Program-made: the position numbers and the translations under genes
The notes under the pieces: generated by a model
The model's input: only the letters and a program-made list of their open reading frames with translations
Databases searched by the model: none
Told to the model about the DNA's origin: nothing
Origin: a bacterium
GTDB lineage: Bacteria; Actinomycetota; Acidimicrobiia; Acidimicrobiales; CATQHL01
Direction: 5' to 3'
DNA: 20,812 bases
Assembly (NCBI GenBank): GCA_026713745.1
Contig: JAPONU010000520.1
Span: 1 to 20,812 of the forward strand
Shown here: one piece after another, positions 6,705-12,853 of the stretch
Layout: each line of letters starts with the position of its first letter
How positions within the stretch are numbered: the first letter of the stretch is position 1

Positions 6705-7715
6705 TCATGCCTGTTGCGCGGCGGTGATGTGACTGGCGTCAATCGTCTGTGCTCCAGCACTTACGGCGTCGGCGAGAGCGATGTGAGCCGTTTGGAGTGC
6801 CCGTCGCAGCGGCACATTCTGGGAGTAGTGGTCGAACAACGCCTCAATTGCCTGATCCGACACGACGTCTGACAGGACTGCATCGCTGTGCGGCGTCTCC
6901 TCCGTATTGCGGGTGATGCGACGTTCGAGGACCCGTCCGAGCATGTCCGCGCTGGGCACGCGAGGAACTTCAATGCGTGTATCCAAGAACTCCAGCAAGT
7001 TTGCAGCACGCCCCCCATCCGGCTCTAGGTAGCGCGTATGTGTGGCGACTACGACTGAGGTGGGGAAGTCGGTTAACCAGCGCACCACCTCGCGGAAGAA
7101 TTGGGGAACCATCTCCCGCCCGCCCCCAGCGAGCCACCGATCCGAATCATCAAAGACCACCACGGGTTGTAGGCCGTCTTGGGGAATCCCGCGCAGTGTC
7201 AGATCAATGGCTTCCGATTTCTCCCTGAGGGTGATCAGCGAGTCCGTCGCTGTCTGGCGCTCCACTTCCTTGGCTCTTCCTACTCGGAGCCAGTGGAGAT
7301 CGAGTCCGATGCCGTCTGACTGCCGGCGCGCCTCGGTCACGCGCCTGCTCGAGCCGGTGACTGCTTCTGTCGTCACTTGTCGGGCGTAACGTCCGAAAAG
7401 GGCGAGAATCTCGTCTGCAACCCGATCGGGTGTGCCGGCACCCTCACCGAGCGCGTTCACGGGCACGAGAACGGGGGCAACATCAGGTGCGTCAGGCCCA
7501 AGCACGTACCGGACCACGCTCGATTTCCCAGTTCCGCTGTCAGCGATCAGAGCGACACGCTCGCCGCCCACGGCCGCGGACTGAAGCCGGGCCTCAACAT
7601 GATCGCGCCCGAGCATCAGGTCGAACGGCACGTGATACGCCCCGAGATCGTGGGGCATCGGAGTACCGTCGAAGGCGTATCTGCCAGCGAGGTGCGCGAG
7701 AAGATCGGCGCTCAA
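6705..7715 (-). CDS. AAA-type P-loop ATPase (first of an ATPase pair)
   Basis: This 336-residue ATP-binding protein of unknown role has Walker A ADSGTGKSS (58-66, Lys64), Walker B VVVFDDSD (185-192), a sensor-1-like strand VVVATHTR (221-228) and a sensor-2-like segment NVPLRRALQTAHIA (300-313), resembling the lid of Orc1/Cdc6 or clamp-loader ATPases. No nuclease, HTH or membrane segment is visible. Residues 120-175 form a charged helical insertion between Walker A and B. Start TTG 7715 overlaps the stop of the upstream ATPase gene by four bases (TTGA), with CGAGG just upstream as ribosome-binding site, so translation is coupled. G+C is visibly lower than in flanking genes, fitting acquired DNA. 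Confidence 0.78.
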   Translation of the reverse strand: MSADLLAHLAGRYAFDGTPMPHDLGAYHVPFDLMLGRDHVEARLQSAAVGGERVALIADSGTGKSSVVRYVLGPDAPDVAPVLVPVNALGEGAGTPDRVADEILALFGRYARQVTTEAVTGSSRRVTEARRQSDGIGLDLHWLRVGRAKEVERQTATDSLITLREKSEAIDLTLRGIPQDGLQPVVVFDDSDRWLAGGGREMVPQFFREVVRWLTDFPTSVVVATHTRYLEPDGGRAANLLEFLDTRIEVPRVPSADMLGRVLERRITRNTEETPHSDAVLSDVVSDQAIEALFDHYSQNVPLRRALQTAHIALADAVSAGAQTIDASHITAAQQA

Positions 7716-8755
7716 CGTCGTGCCTCGGCCGTCGCTTCGGTGGTCCGCGTTTCCGTGCCGGCAGCCGCACCGCGTGGACGACTGTCGCCGGGGGCGGGGG
7801 CGTAGAGCTTCCGTTTACCCGCTCGGAACGAGCGGACGAGCCCGACTTCCTCGAGCTCCTTGAGAACCTGCACGACACGGCTCCTTGTCGTGCCCACCTG
7901 CTTGAGGAGTTGTTCGTTACCGGCATGCGCTGGGCCGCACGCGTAGAGGGCGTCGAGAACCAGTCGAGCGGTGGCCGAGAGTTTGAGACGCGAGTACTCC
8001 TGCTCGCGAAGGTGCTTCAGGTGTGACTCGGGGTCGGGGTCAAGTATGACCGCACGCGCTGTGGAGATCACCCGACGGGGTGTCGCGGAGCCCAGCACTG
8101 TCGGGAGAGTGTTCGCGACCTGCTGCATCAGCTTCTGCTGCTCGGGACTGGTGTGTCGCGCTCGCCGTACCAGCAGATCCCGCATCACGTCCGGCCCGAA
8201 CGGCTCGAGCGTCAAGAACGTGTCGAAGAACGTGTCAGCCGGTGCTTCAAGCGCCGACGCGTCACCGACGACCACCCACCGGAGCGGAACTTCCCAGAGT
8301 TCGTCCCGTTGTCGTCCAAAGAATTCCACAAGGAGTCCTGCGCCGACGTTGTCGAGAAGCATCGTGCATCCCGAGGCGTCGGCGGTAGCAACCGCCTTGC
8401 GAAGAACTCCGAGTTGATCAGCACCCTGCTCTTTGAGCACGGCGCGTCTCTTGTCCTCAAGTGCTGGAAAGAACTGGGAAGACATTGAACTACTATTAGT
8501 CGCCGGGTCGAGCGTCGCTGCGAGCCTTCCGATCAGACCGTCGAGACTGGTCACGCGAGCCAGATTGACGAAGGCGGTCGACTCCCGCCCCGCCTCAATC
8601 CGACGAAGGAACGAGGTCCTCCCACTGCCGCTTGGACCGGCGACATAAACGTTGAGCCCGAGGTCGAGGGCACGCTCAACCGATGCGAGTGCGTCAACCC
8701 GGTCGGCGAATAGGTCGCCGTCTGCGTCCGAGGCGGTCAGAGGACGATGGCTCAA
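7712..8755 (-). CDS. AAA-type ATPase with degenerate Walker A and C-terminal winged helix
   Basis: This 347-residue protein has the P-loop GPSGSGRTSFL (40-50), in which the invariant Walker A Lys is replaced by Arg46. The probable Walker B is TMLLDNV (131-137), with Asp135 followed by Asn instead of an acidic residue. Nucleotide binding may persist, but hydrolysis is doubtful. Residues about 255-318 (LSATARLVLDALYACG, NEQLLKQVGTTRSRVVQVLKELEEVGLVRSF) form a MarR/GntR-like winged helix, suggesting DNA binding. The last 25 residues are low-complexity. Start is TTG 8755 with no Shine-Dalgarno, close to a candidate promoter, so a near-leaderless transcript is likely. It overlaps the next ATPase gene by 4 nt; the two probably work as a hetero-complex. 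Confidence 0.78.
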   Translation of the reverse strand: MSHRPLTASDADGDLFADRVDALASVERALDLGLNVYVAGPSGSGRTSFLRRIEAGRESTAFVNLARVTSLDGLIGRLAATLDPATNSSSMSSQFFPALEDKRRAVLKEQGADQLGVLRKAVATADASGCTMLLDNVGAGLLVEFFGRQRDELWEVPLRWVVVGDASALEAPADTFFDTFLTLEPFGPDVMRDLLVRRARHTSPEQQKLMQQVANTLPTVLGSATPRRVISTARAVILDPDPESHLKHLREQEYSRLKLSATARLVLDALYACGPAHAGNEQLLKQVGTTRSRVVQVLKELEEVGLVRSFRAGKRKLYAPAPGDSRPRGAAAGTETRTTEATAEARR

Positions 8756-8762
8756 CTGCAGT

Positions 8763-8800
8763 ATTCACACAGTTTACAGTTAGAAGTGTGAATCTATCAA
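8763..8800 (-). promoter_or_regulatory. Candidate promoter and operator of the ATPase pair
   Basis: On the minus strand TTGATA (8800-8795) and TAAACT (8776-8771), 18 nt apart, resemble -35 and -10 boxes. The implied start would be about 10 nt before TTG 8755. Perfect 8-bp arms ATTCACAC (8763-8770) and GTGTGAAT (8786-8793) flank the -10 box, a layout suited to repression, perhaps by the winged-helix ATPase itself. Sequence pattern only. Confidence 0.4.
8776..8792. repeat. 17-bp direct repeat, copy A
   Basis: ACAGTTAGAAGTGTGAA occurs exactly here and at 11276-11292. Here it overlaps the candidate ATPase promoter and lies about 100 nt from the end of metalloprotease fragment A. Its 3' part forms one arm of the inverted repeat listed above. 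Confidence 0.85.
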
Positions 8801-8891
8801 GTGTTCGCCCAATACGGCGTTGTGGCGATCGTCCGGGCGCCGCACGTGCCGAGGAAATTAGTAGGTCGGTCGGGCACGGGTCTGTCGCCGA

Positions 8892-9161
8892 CCGGAGGTT
8901 TCGGCCTTGGAGCGGAAGGTCGTGCCCGGCTTCTCGGAGGCGTTGGCGGCGGTGTTGGGCGTCGGGCATTGCTCCGGCGACGAGCGCCCAGAAGTCGCGC
9001 GAGTTGTTGTGCGTGAGGTGGGTGAGTTCGTGGACGACGGTGTACTCGATGAGGGCGGGCTTGAGCATCATGGCCCGCCAGTTGAAGCGAAGCGTGCCGC
9101 CCGGAGCGCAGCTTCCCCAGCGTTGCCGTTGGTCGCGTACGAAGATGATCCGAAGCTGCGG
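8892..9161 (-). pseudogene. Truncated YgjP/SprT-like (M48-type) zinc metalloprotease, fragment A
   Basis: Minus-strand translation from about 9161 gives RIIFVRDQRQRWGSC, TLRFNWRAMMLKP, then YTVVHELTHLTHNNSRDFW and AMPDAQHRRQRLREAG. RWGSC plus HELTH (zinc site, first His codon near 9032) is diagnostic for the YgjP/DUF45-type metallopeptidase family. The N-terminal half, including any start, is missing: upstream the sequence changes abruptly to a luciferase-like gene fragment in another frame. The open frame runs on past the domain without its expected stop. It is therefore a broken remnant, although the HExxH core is intact. The tail recurs at 11341-11405. Confidence 0.75.
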
Positions 9162-9285
9162 CCGCCGCGCCGCACAGCGTCGCCGCCTCGTTGCGGTTGT
9201 AGCGCTCGGAGATGAACACCGTGCCGAGCCCGGCGCCTCACCCTCCCGCACCTCGCCGAGCAGGTCCCGCGAACTGGCGGGCTGA
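9160..9285 (-). pseudogene. Fragment of an LLM-class oxidoreductase gene (N-terminal coding part)
   Basis: This stretch is homologous to the 5' coding region of the intact gene at 5627-6673 (about 6502-6628 there). The translation FISERYNRNEAATLCGAAAA matches FISERYNRKEAAVLCGAAAA, and 27 bases are identical (9191-9217 and 6531-6557). A 1-nt deletion relative to the intact gene near 9228 breaks the frame between this segment and the upstream residues. It stops abruptly where metalloprotease fragment A begins. It is the remnant of a paralogue or of a partial duplication. Confidence 0.8.
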
Positions 9286-9505
9286 CCGGAGACTGTTCCG
9301 GAACCGGAGCTTCCGTGGCCATCGTCGTGACTGCAGCCCGGCAGTGCGCCCGAGTTGTTCGAGAGCTAATACGAGTTTTAGCCTTCATCGAAAATCTGCA
9401 CAAAGCTAGAACTGTGAAAATCTGCACCAAACCCTGTGAACAACTGAGCCCATACTCTGGGATGAGAAGTGCCTGGACCAACGGACAGACACTATTCGAC
9501 TGGAT
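9286..9505. other. Non-coding scar between pseudogene fragments and AlbA_2 gene
   Basis: No credible gene is seen. It contains the perfect 10-bp palindrome GTTCCGGAAC (9295-9304), a direct repeat GAAAATCTGCAC (9390-9401 and 9416-9427, 26 bp apart) and the weak hairpin CCCA-TACTC-TGGG (9449-9461), which could follow the minus-strand AlbA_2 gene as a terminator. The segment 9365-9430 is AT-rich compared with its surroundings. Confidence 0.5.
9407..9418. repeat. Degenerate copy of the island repeat core, copy C
   Basis: TAGAACTGTGAA differs at one base from TAGAAGTGTGAA, the core of the 17-bp repeat at 8781-8792 and 11281-11292. Copies C and B are in the same orientation and bracket the AlbA_2 gene, about 1.87 kb apart. 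A 12-bp near-match could be chance; its position makes it worth recording. Confidence 0.4.
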
Positions 9506-11173
9506 TCAAGACGGTAACAGCGGCCCTGGGCCGTATACCACAGCCGGTCCTCGTGACACCTCGCTGGTCCGTTCGAGAAGGCCCGTGTTGACAAGTTCGC
9601 GAAGGATCACGGATGCCCTCGGGGTGCTGACGCCGAAGAGAGAGCGGACAACCCGGTTCGTGATCCGCCCGTGCTCCACGAGGTGTGCCAGGACCGCTCG
9701 CTCGATCTCACTGCTGCTGTGACGACGATACGTCACCGCTGTGGTGAGCCCAGCGATCGCCCCCTTGGACAGTCGGTAGCGAGCCCGCGCGCCACCGGCT
9801 GATCCGCTGGCACGTTCGATGAGCGGAGACGAGGCAGCCGCCATCCGCTCGAGCGTGTGTGCCGCCTCGGCCGGCGAACGCTGGAGCACCGGCGCCAGCT
9901 CAGAGGGAGACGCGCTGCTGTTAGTGCAGAGATGCCGTAGTACCAGCAGCACCTCGACATCGCTGCGGCTCAAATCGTCCAGCGAGGAGACAAGGCGCGC
10001 GAATGCCATCTCTGCTGGTCCACCCGTGAGTGACACGCGGACTGAATTCGCCGTGCCGACGAACAAGGGTGGCTCCTTGCCGAGATGCAGCATCGACCGG
10101 TACATCCTGGAGATCCCGGTGCCGAGTTCCTCGATCAGCCCCAGACTGCAAAAAGCCCGGGCCAAGAGTCGATTTCGTGGTCGTGATGGGGTCGTCAAGA
10201 TGTTCTCGACCGTCACCCCGGTTACGAGGGGGCCCATGGAGGTGATGGACAGAGAGTCGTCGAGGTGCTCGACGTGGATGGGATCAGTGAGGTCGAGTCG
10301 CCGATGCACGAACGCGTTGGCGAGGGCCTCCCGGACCGCGTCCTCGGGGTAGCGCCGGAGTTCGAGCTGTTGACCATCGGGTCGCAGCAGCGGCTCCCAA
10401 CGATTCCTGGCAGCGATGTGTTCGAGGGTGCCGTTGAAGGCCACGATCAGAGGCGGGTTGAACCGATGGCTCGCGTCCGGAGGGCTCCCAGCGCTGCTTC
10501 GGTGCTGGTAAGAGACGATCTCCCCGTCCGACGCGCAAAAGAGTTGCTCGCCGGCGACTCGCAGTTCGCCATCGCTGGTCGCGACGCCCATCGTCTGACA
10601 AAGCTCCGGACCGGACAGTTCGGCCCACCTCACGCGATCGCCGGTGAGCCGGCGCAGATAGCGGCGGACGAGCCCTACTGCCACCGGATCGAGGTCTTCG
10701 ACTGATCGTCCGCTGAGCGCATCGGAAGGATCGCGGCCCTCGCGTTCAGCATGAAGCGCCGCGACCCGGACGGGCGCGAGCGGGAGACAACTCCGCCCGA
10801 TCCGGCGTGTGACCTTCCATGCCACAGCATGGACAGTCGCGCTGATCGGAACCCCGATCACGAGCAGTCTCTGATCCCTGTGGGTGTGCTCGGCGACCGA
10901 GACAGTAAGCCCCGGATCTGCAGTGTCGAAGATGTAGCGCCGGACCTCCAAGAGATCAGCGGTCGTTCCCGTGAACGCATCGGGACCCGCCACTGCGTTC
11001 TCCACGCCCACAACCACAGTCCCGCCCAGGCCATTCGCCAGACAAGTTGCAGCGTTGACGAGGTCACCGAGAGTCTTCTTGGGGTCACCGTGGTCCGACT
11101 TGAACTCCAGAGTCTCGGATTCGAGATTCTGTGGCGACTCGCCGGCCTCGATCCGGGCGAGCGCATCGGACAC
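9506..11173 (-). CDS. AlbA_2 (Schlafen-type) domain, HATPase and winged-helix protein
   Basis: This 555-residue protein begins with an AlbA_2 domain: ESETLEFKSD (18-27) and AATCLANGLGGTVVVGVEN (41-59), the E-x-LEFK...N-GG-x-x-x-x-GV signature. A central GHKL-type ATP-binding part follows, with YPEDAVREALANAFVHRRL (275-293, N-box) and LIEELGTGISRMYRSM (346-361). Residues about 485-548 form a winged helix (SEIERAVLAHLVEHGRITNRVVRSLFGVSTPRASVILREL). Relatives are annotated as ATP-binding regulators and are common in accessory or defence islands; some Schlafen-related proteins act on nucleic acids. GTG 11173 (VSDALARIEAG) is the best start. It lies alone between repeat copies B and C, on the same strand as the ATPase pair. 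Function unproven. Confidence 0.85.
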   Translation of the reverse strand: MSDALARIEAGESPQNLESETLEFKSDHGDPKKTLGDLVNAATCLANGLGGTVVVGVENAVAGPDAFTGTTADLLEVRRYIFDTADPGLTVSVAEHTHRDQRLLVIGVPISATVHAVAWKVTRRIGRSCLPLAPVRVAALHAEREGRDPSDALSGRSVEDLDPVAVGLVRRYLRRLTGDRVRWAELSGPELCQTMGVATSDGELRVAGEQLFCASDGEIVSYQHRSSAGSPPDASHRFNPPLIVAFNGTLEHIAARNRWEPLLRPDGQQLELRRYPEDAVREALANAFVHRRLDLTDPIHVEHLDDSLSITSMGPLVTGVTVENILTTPSRPRNRLLARAFCSLGLIEELGTGISRMYRSMLHLGKEPPLFVGTANSVRVSLTGGPAEMAFARLVSSLDDLSRSDVEVLLVLRHLCTNSSASPSELAPVLQRSPAEAAHTLERMAAASSPLIERASGSAGGARARYRLSKGAIAGLTTAVTYRRHSSSEIERAVLAHLVEHGRITNRVVRSLFGVSTPRASVILRELVNTGLLERTSEVSRGPAVVYGPGPLLPS

Positions 11174-11203
11174 CTCATCTGCGATCGAGAATGTCGCCAG
11201 GAG

Positions 11204-11239
11204 TTTTAGTCTAGCACTGGTAGAGATCCAAGACTAAAA
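11204..11239 (-). promoter_or_regulatory. Inverted repeat upstream of AlbA_2 gene, probable operator/promoter
   Basis: TTTTAGTCT (11204-11212) and AGACTAAAA (11231-11239) are perfect 9-bp arms separated by 18 nt, centred about 48 nt before the GTG start. The minus strand offers TTGGAT and TAAAAC 17 nt apart as a weak promoter overlapping the repeat. AT-rich arms in GC-rich DNA and this position suggest an operator, perhaps for the winged-helix protein itself. Confidence 0.45.
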
Positions 11240-11275
11240 TAGTTTGGTATCGTCGGCGCCGAACTGGCAGCACTA

Positions 11276-11292
11276 ACAGTTAGAAGTGTGAA
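11276..11292. repeat. 17-bp direct repeat, copy B
   Basis: Identical to 8776-8792. Here the first bases lie in a perfect short palindrome CTAACAGTTAG (11273-11283). It sits between the AlbA_2 promoter region and metalloprotease tail fragment B, the same order as at copy A. Confidence 0.85.
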
Positions 11293-11340
11293 CGTGTTGG
11301 AGCGCGGCCGGCAGTGACTGCTCCCGGCTACTCGACCGAC

Positions 11341-11405
11341 TCACAGAGGCAGGGCTCGGCCTGCTTCTCGGAGGCGTTGGCGGCGGTATTGGGCGTCGGG
11401 CATTG
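11341..11405 (-). pseudogene. C-terminal remnant of the YgjP-like metalloprotease gene, fragment B
   Basis: The minus strand reads MPDAQYRRQRLREAGRALPL and then TGA at 11343-11341, the natural-looking end of the protease family. Bases 11363-11405 match 8929-8971 of fragment A at 42 of 43 positions. Upstream (11406-11476) the protein similarity is lost, so only the last 20 or so codons survive. The remainder of 11174-11476 holds the repeats listed separately and no gene. Confidence 0.75.
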
Positions 11406-11476
11406 ACTGGTGCCAATGGCCGGTGATGAACATCCTTCGCCCGCCACGCCGTCCGACGTGTCACGTTCGTTCGGGA

Positions 11477-12682
11477 TCAGACGCAGAGGCCGTCGGCTGT
11501 GACGCCTCGGTGGCTGTGGCAGAGGATCGTGCGACGGACGCTGCGGAAGGTGAACGGGCCCGGGTCGCCGAACATCCAGTCCCCGCCGGCGTCGGCGGCG
11601 ATGTGCAGCCGGTAGCCCAGCAGCGAGTCGTCGCCGAGGCCCAGAACGTCGACGGTCACCTCGCCGATGGCCTCGAAGACGCCCGGCGCCAGGGTGATGA
11701 CGACACGTGACGGCGGCTCCACCGAGGCGAACGACTCGCCCACGAGCAGCGCCAGATCAGCCAGCGTGTCGACCTCGGGTTGCTCACCGAAGCGATCGAT
11801 GATGTGCGCCGTGACGTCCTCGCTGAGGCCGATCGGCGCCAGGTAGGCCCCGCTCGCCCAGCCCGTGACTCCGGCCACCTGCACCTCGTGCCACACGGTG
11901 GTCGGCAGCTTCCGGGTGCGACCGGTGGCCACGATCGCCCCGTCCCACGAGTCGAACCAGGCGATGGGCTCGCCGGCGGGCATCTCCCGGACCCCTAGGA
12001 GGTAGGCGATGGGGTGCTCGTAGTCGAGCGTGGCGATGATCTCCCCGAACGGCACGTCGCGCACGTTCAACACGTCGTCGAAGTCGACGCCCACCACCGC
12101 CAGCGAGGTGCCCTCATCGGGTCCGTACTCGTAGGGCTCGCCAGGCAGGTCCTCGCCGGACGGAGCCCTGTCGGCGGCTGCGGTGGTGGGTGCTGACGCC
12201 TCGTCGGCGGGCGACTCCTCGCCGCTCGGCGACCCGCCGCCGTCGCCGGTGGTCGTGCCCTCCGGCGCCCCCTCGGCGGTGGTCGTGGTCGCCGTGCCGT
12301 CGCCGGTAGTGGCGGATTCGCCGTCCCCGGCGGCGGCCGCGGAACCTCCCCCGGCCGCCGCGTCGCCCAACCCGGGGTCGGTTGTCGCCGTCGGCGGCGG
12401 GTTGATCAGGATGACCGGTGATTCGTCGCCACGGTTCGGCACCCGGATCGCCGGAACCGTGTCACGCGCCGCCGTGGAGGTCCCGGCTTCGCTGCTATCG
12501 GATCCGAGGGCGTCCGGTCCGAGAACCGAATCCAGGAGTCCGCCGACCGAGCTGTCCGTCCCGCCACCCGAGTCGAGGTCGACGCCAGGATCCACGTCGA
12601 TGTTCACGGTGCACGCACCCGCGACGAGTACGAGCAGGATCATCCCTGCCGCCGCCCGTGTCGCAGCCGTCATCGTCATCAT
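11477..12682 (-). CDS. Predicted lipoprotein with disordered linker and SH3-like domain
   Basis: This protein of about 401 residues has a signal sequence AAGMILLVLVAGAC with lipobox V-A-G-A-C24, so it is probably lipid-anchored outside the membrane. A low-complexity Gly/Ala/Thr/Ser/Asp/Glu linker (about 27-185) follows. An SH3_3-like module spans about 192-283, with LNVRDVP and WHEVQVAGVTGWASGAYL. The last 115 residues are a separate unrecognised domain ending in a Cys pair (ILCHSHRGVTADGLCV). ATG 12682 is preferred because AGGTGG precedes it by 10 nt; starts at 12706 (ATG) and 12721 (GTG) are possible. It lies 171 nt downstream of an ABC permease on the same strand. Bacterial SH3 modules often bind peptidoglycan; the role here is unknown. 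Confidence 0.8.
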   Translation of the reverse strand: MMTMTAATRAAAGMILLVLVAGACTVNIDVDPGVDLDSGGGTDSSVGGLLDSVLGPDALGSDSSEAGTSTAARDTVPAIRVPNRGDESPVILINPPPTATTDPGLGDAAAGGGSAAAAGDGESATTGDGTATTTTAEGAPEGTTTGDGGGSPSGEESPADEASAPTTAAADRAPSGEDLPGEPYEYGPDEGTSLAVVGVDFDDVLNVRDVPFGEIIATLDYEHPIAYLLGVREMPAGEPIAWFDSWDGAIVATGRTRKLPTTVWHEVQVAGVTGWASGAYLAPIGLSEDVTAHIIDRFGEQPEVDTLADLALLVGESFASVEPPSRVVITLAPGVFEAIGEVTVDVLGLGDDSLLGYRLHIAADAGGDWMFGDPGPFTFRSVRRTILCHSHRGVTADGLCV

Positions 12683-12853
12683 CGGTCCGATTCCACCTCG
12701 ACTCATCGACCGGGGAGACACCAGGCGCGGCTCGCCGCCGGGAGCAGTGGCCCCGGCGCGGGCGGCGAGGATCGTCGCGGCGTCTTCGGGGTTCCGGTCC
12801 GGCTGCGGCGCGGCATGGTCGCCCTGACGGCCGCCGAGGGAACCGGGATGCTC

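Noticed and set aside
8700..11480. Insertion sequence or transposon
   Set aside because: Direct repeats and gene debris are present, but there is no transposase, integrase or terminal inverted repeat pair enclosing a mobile gene.
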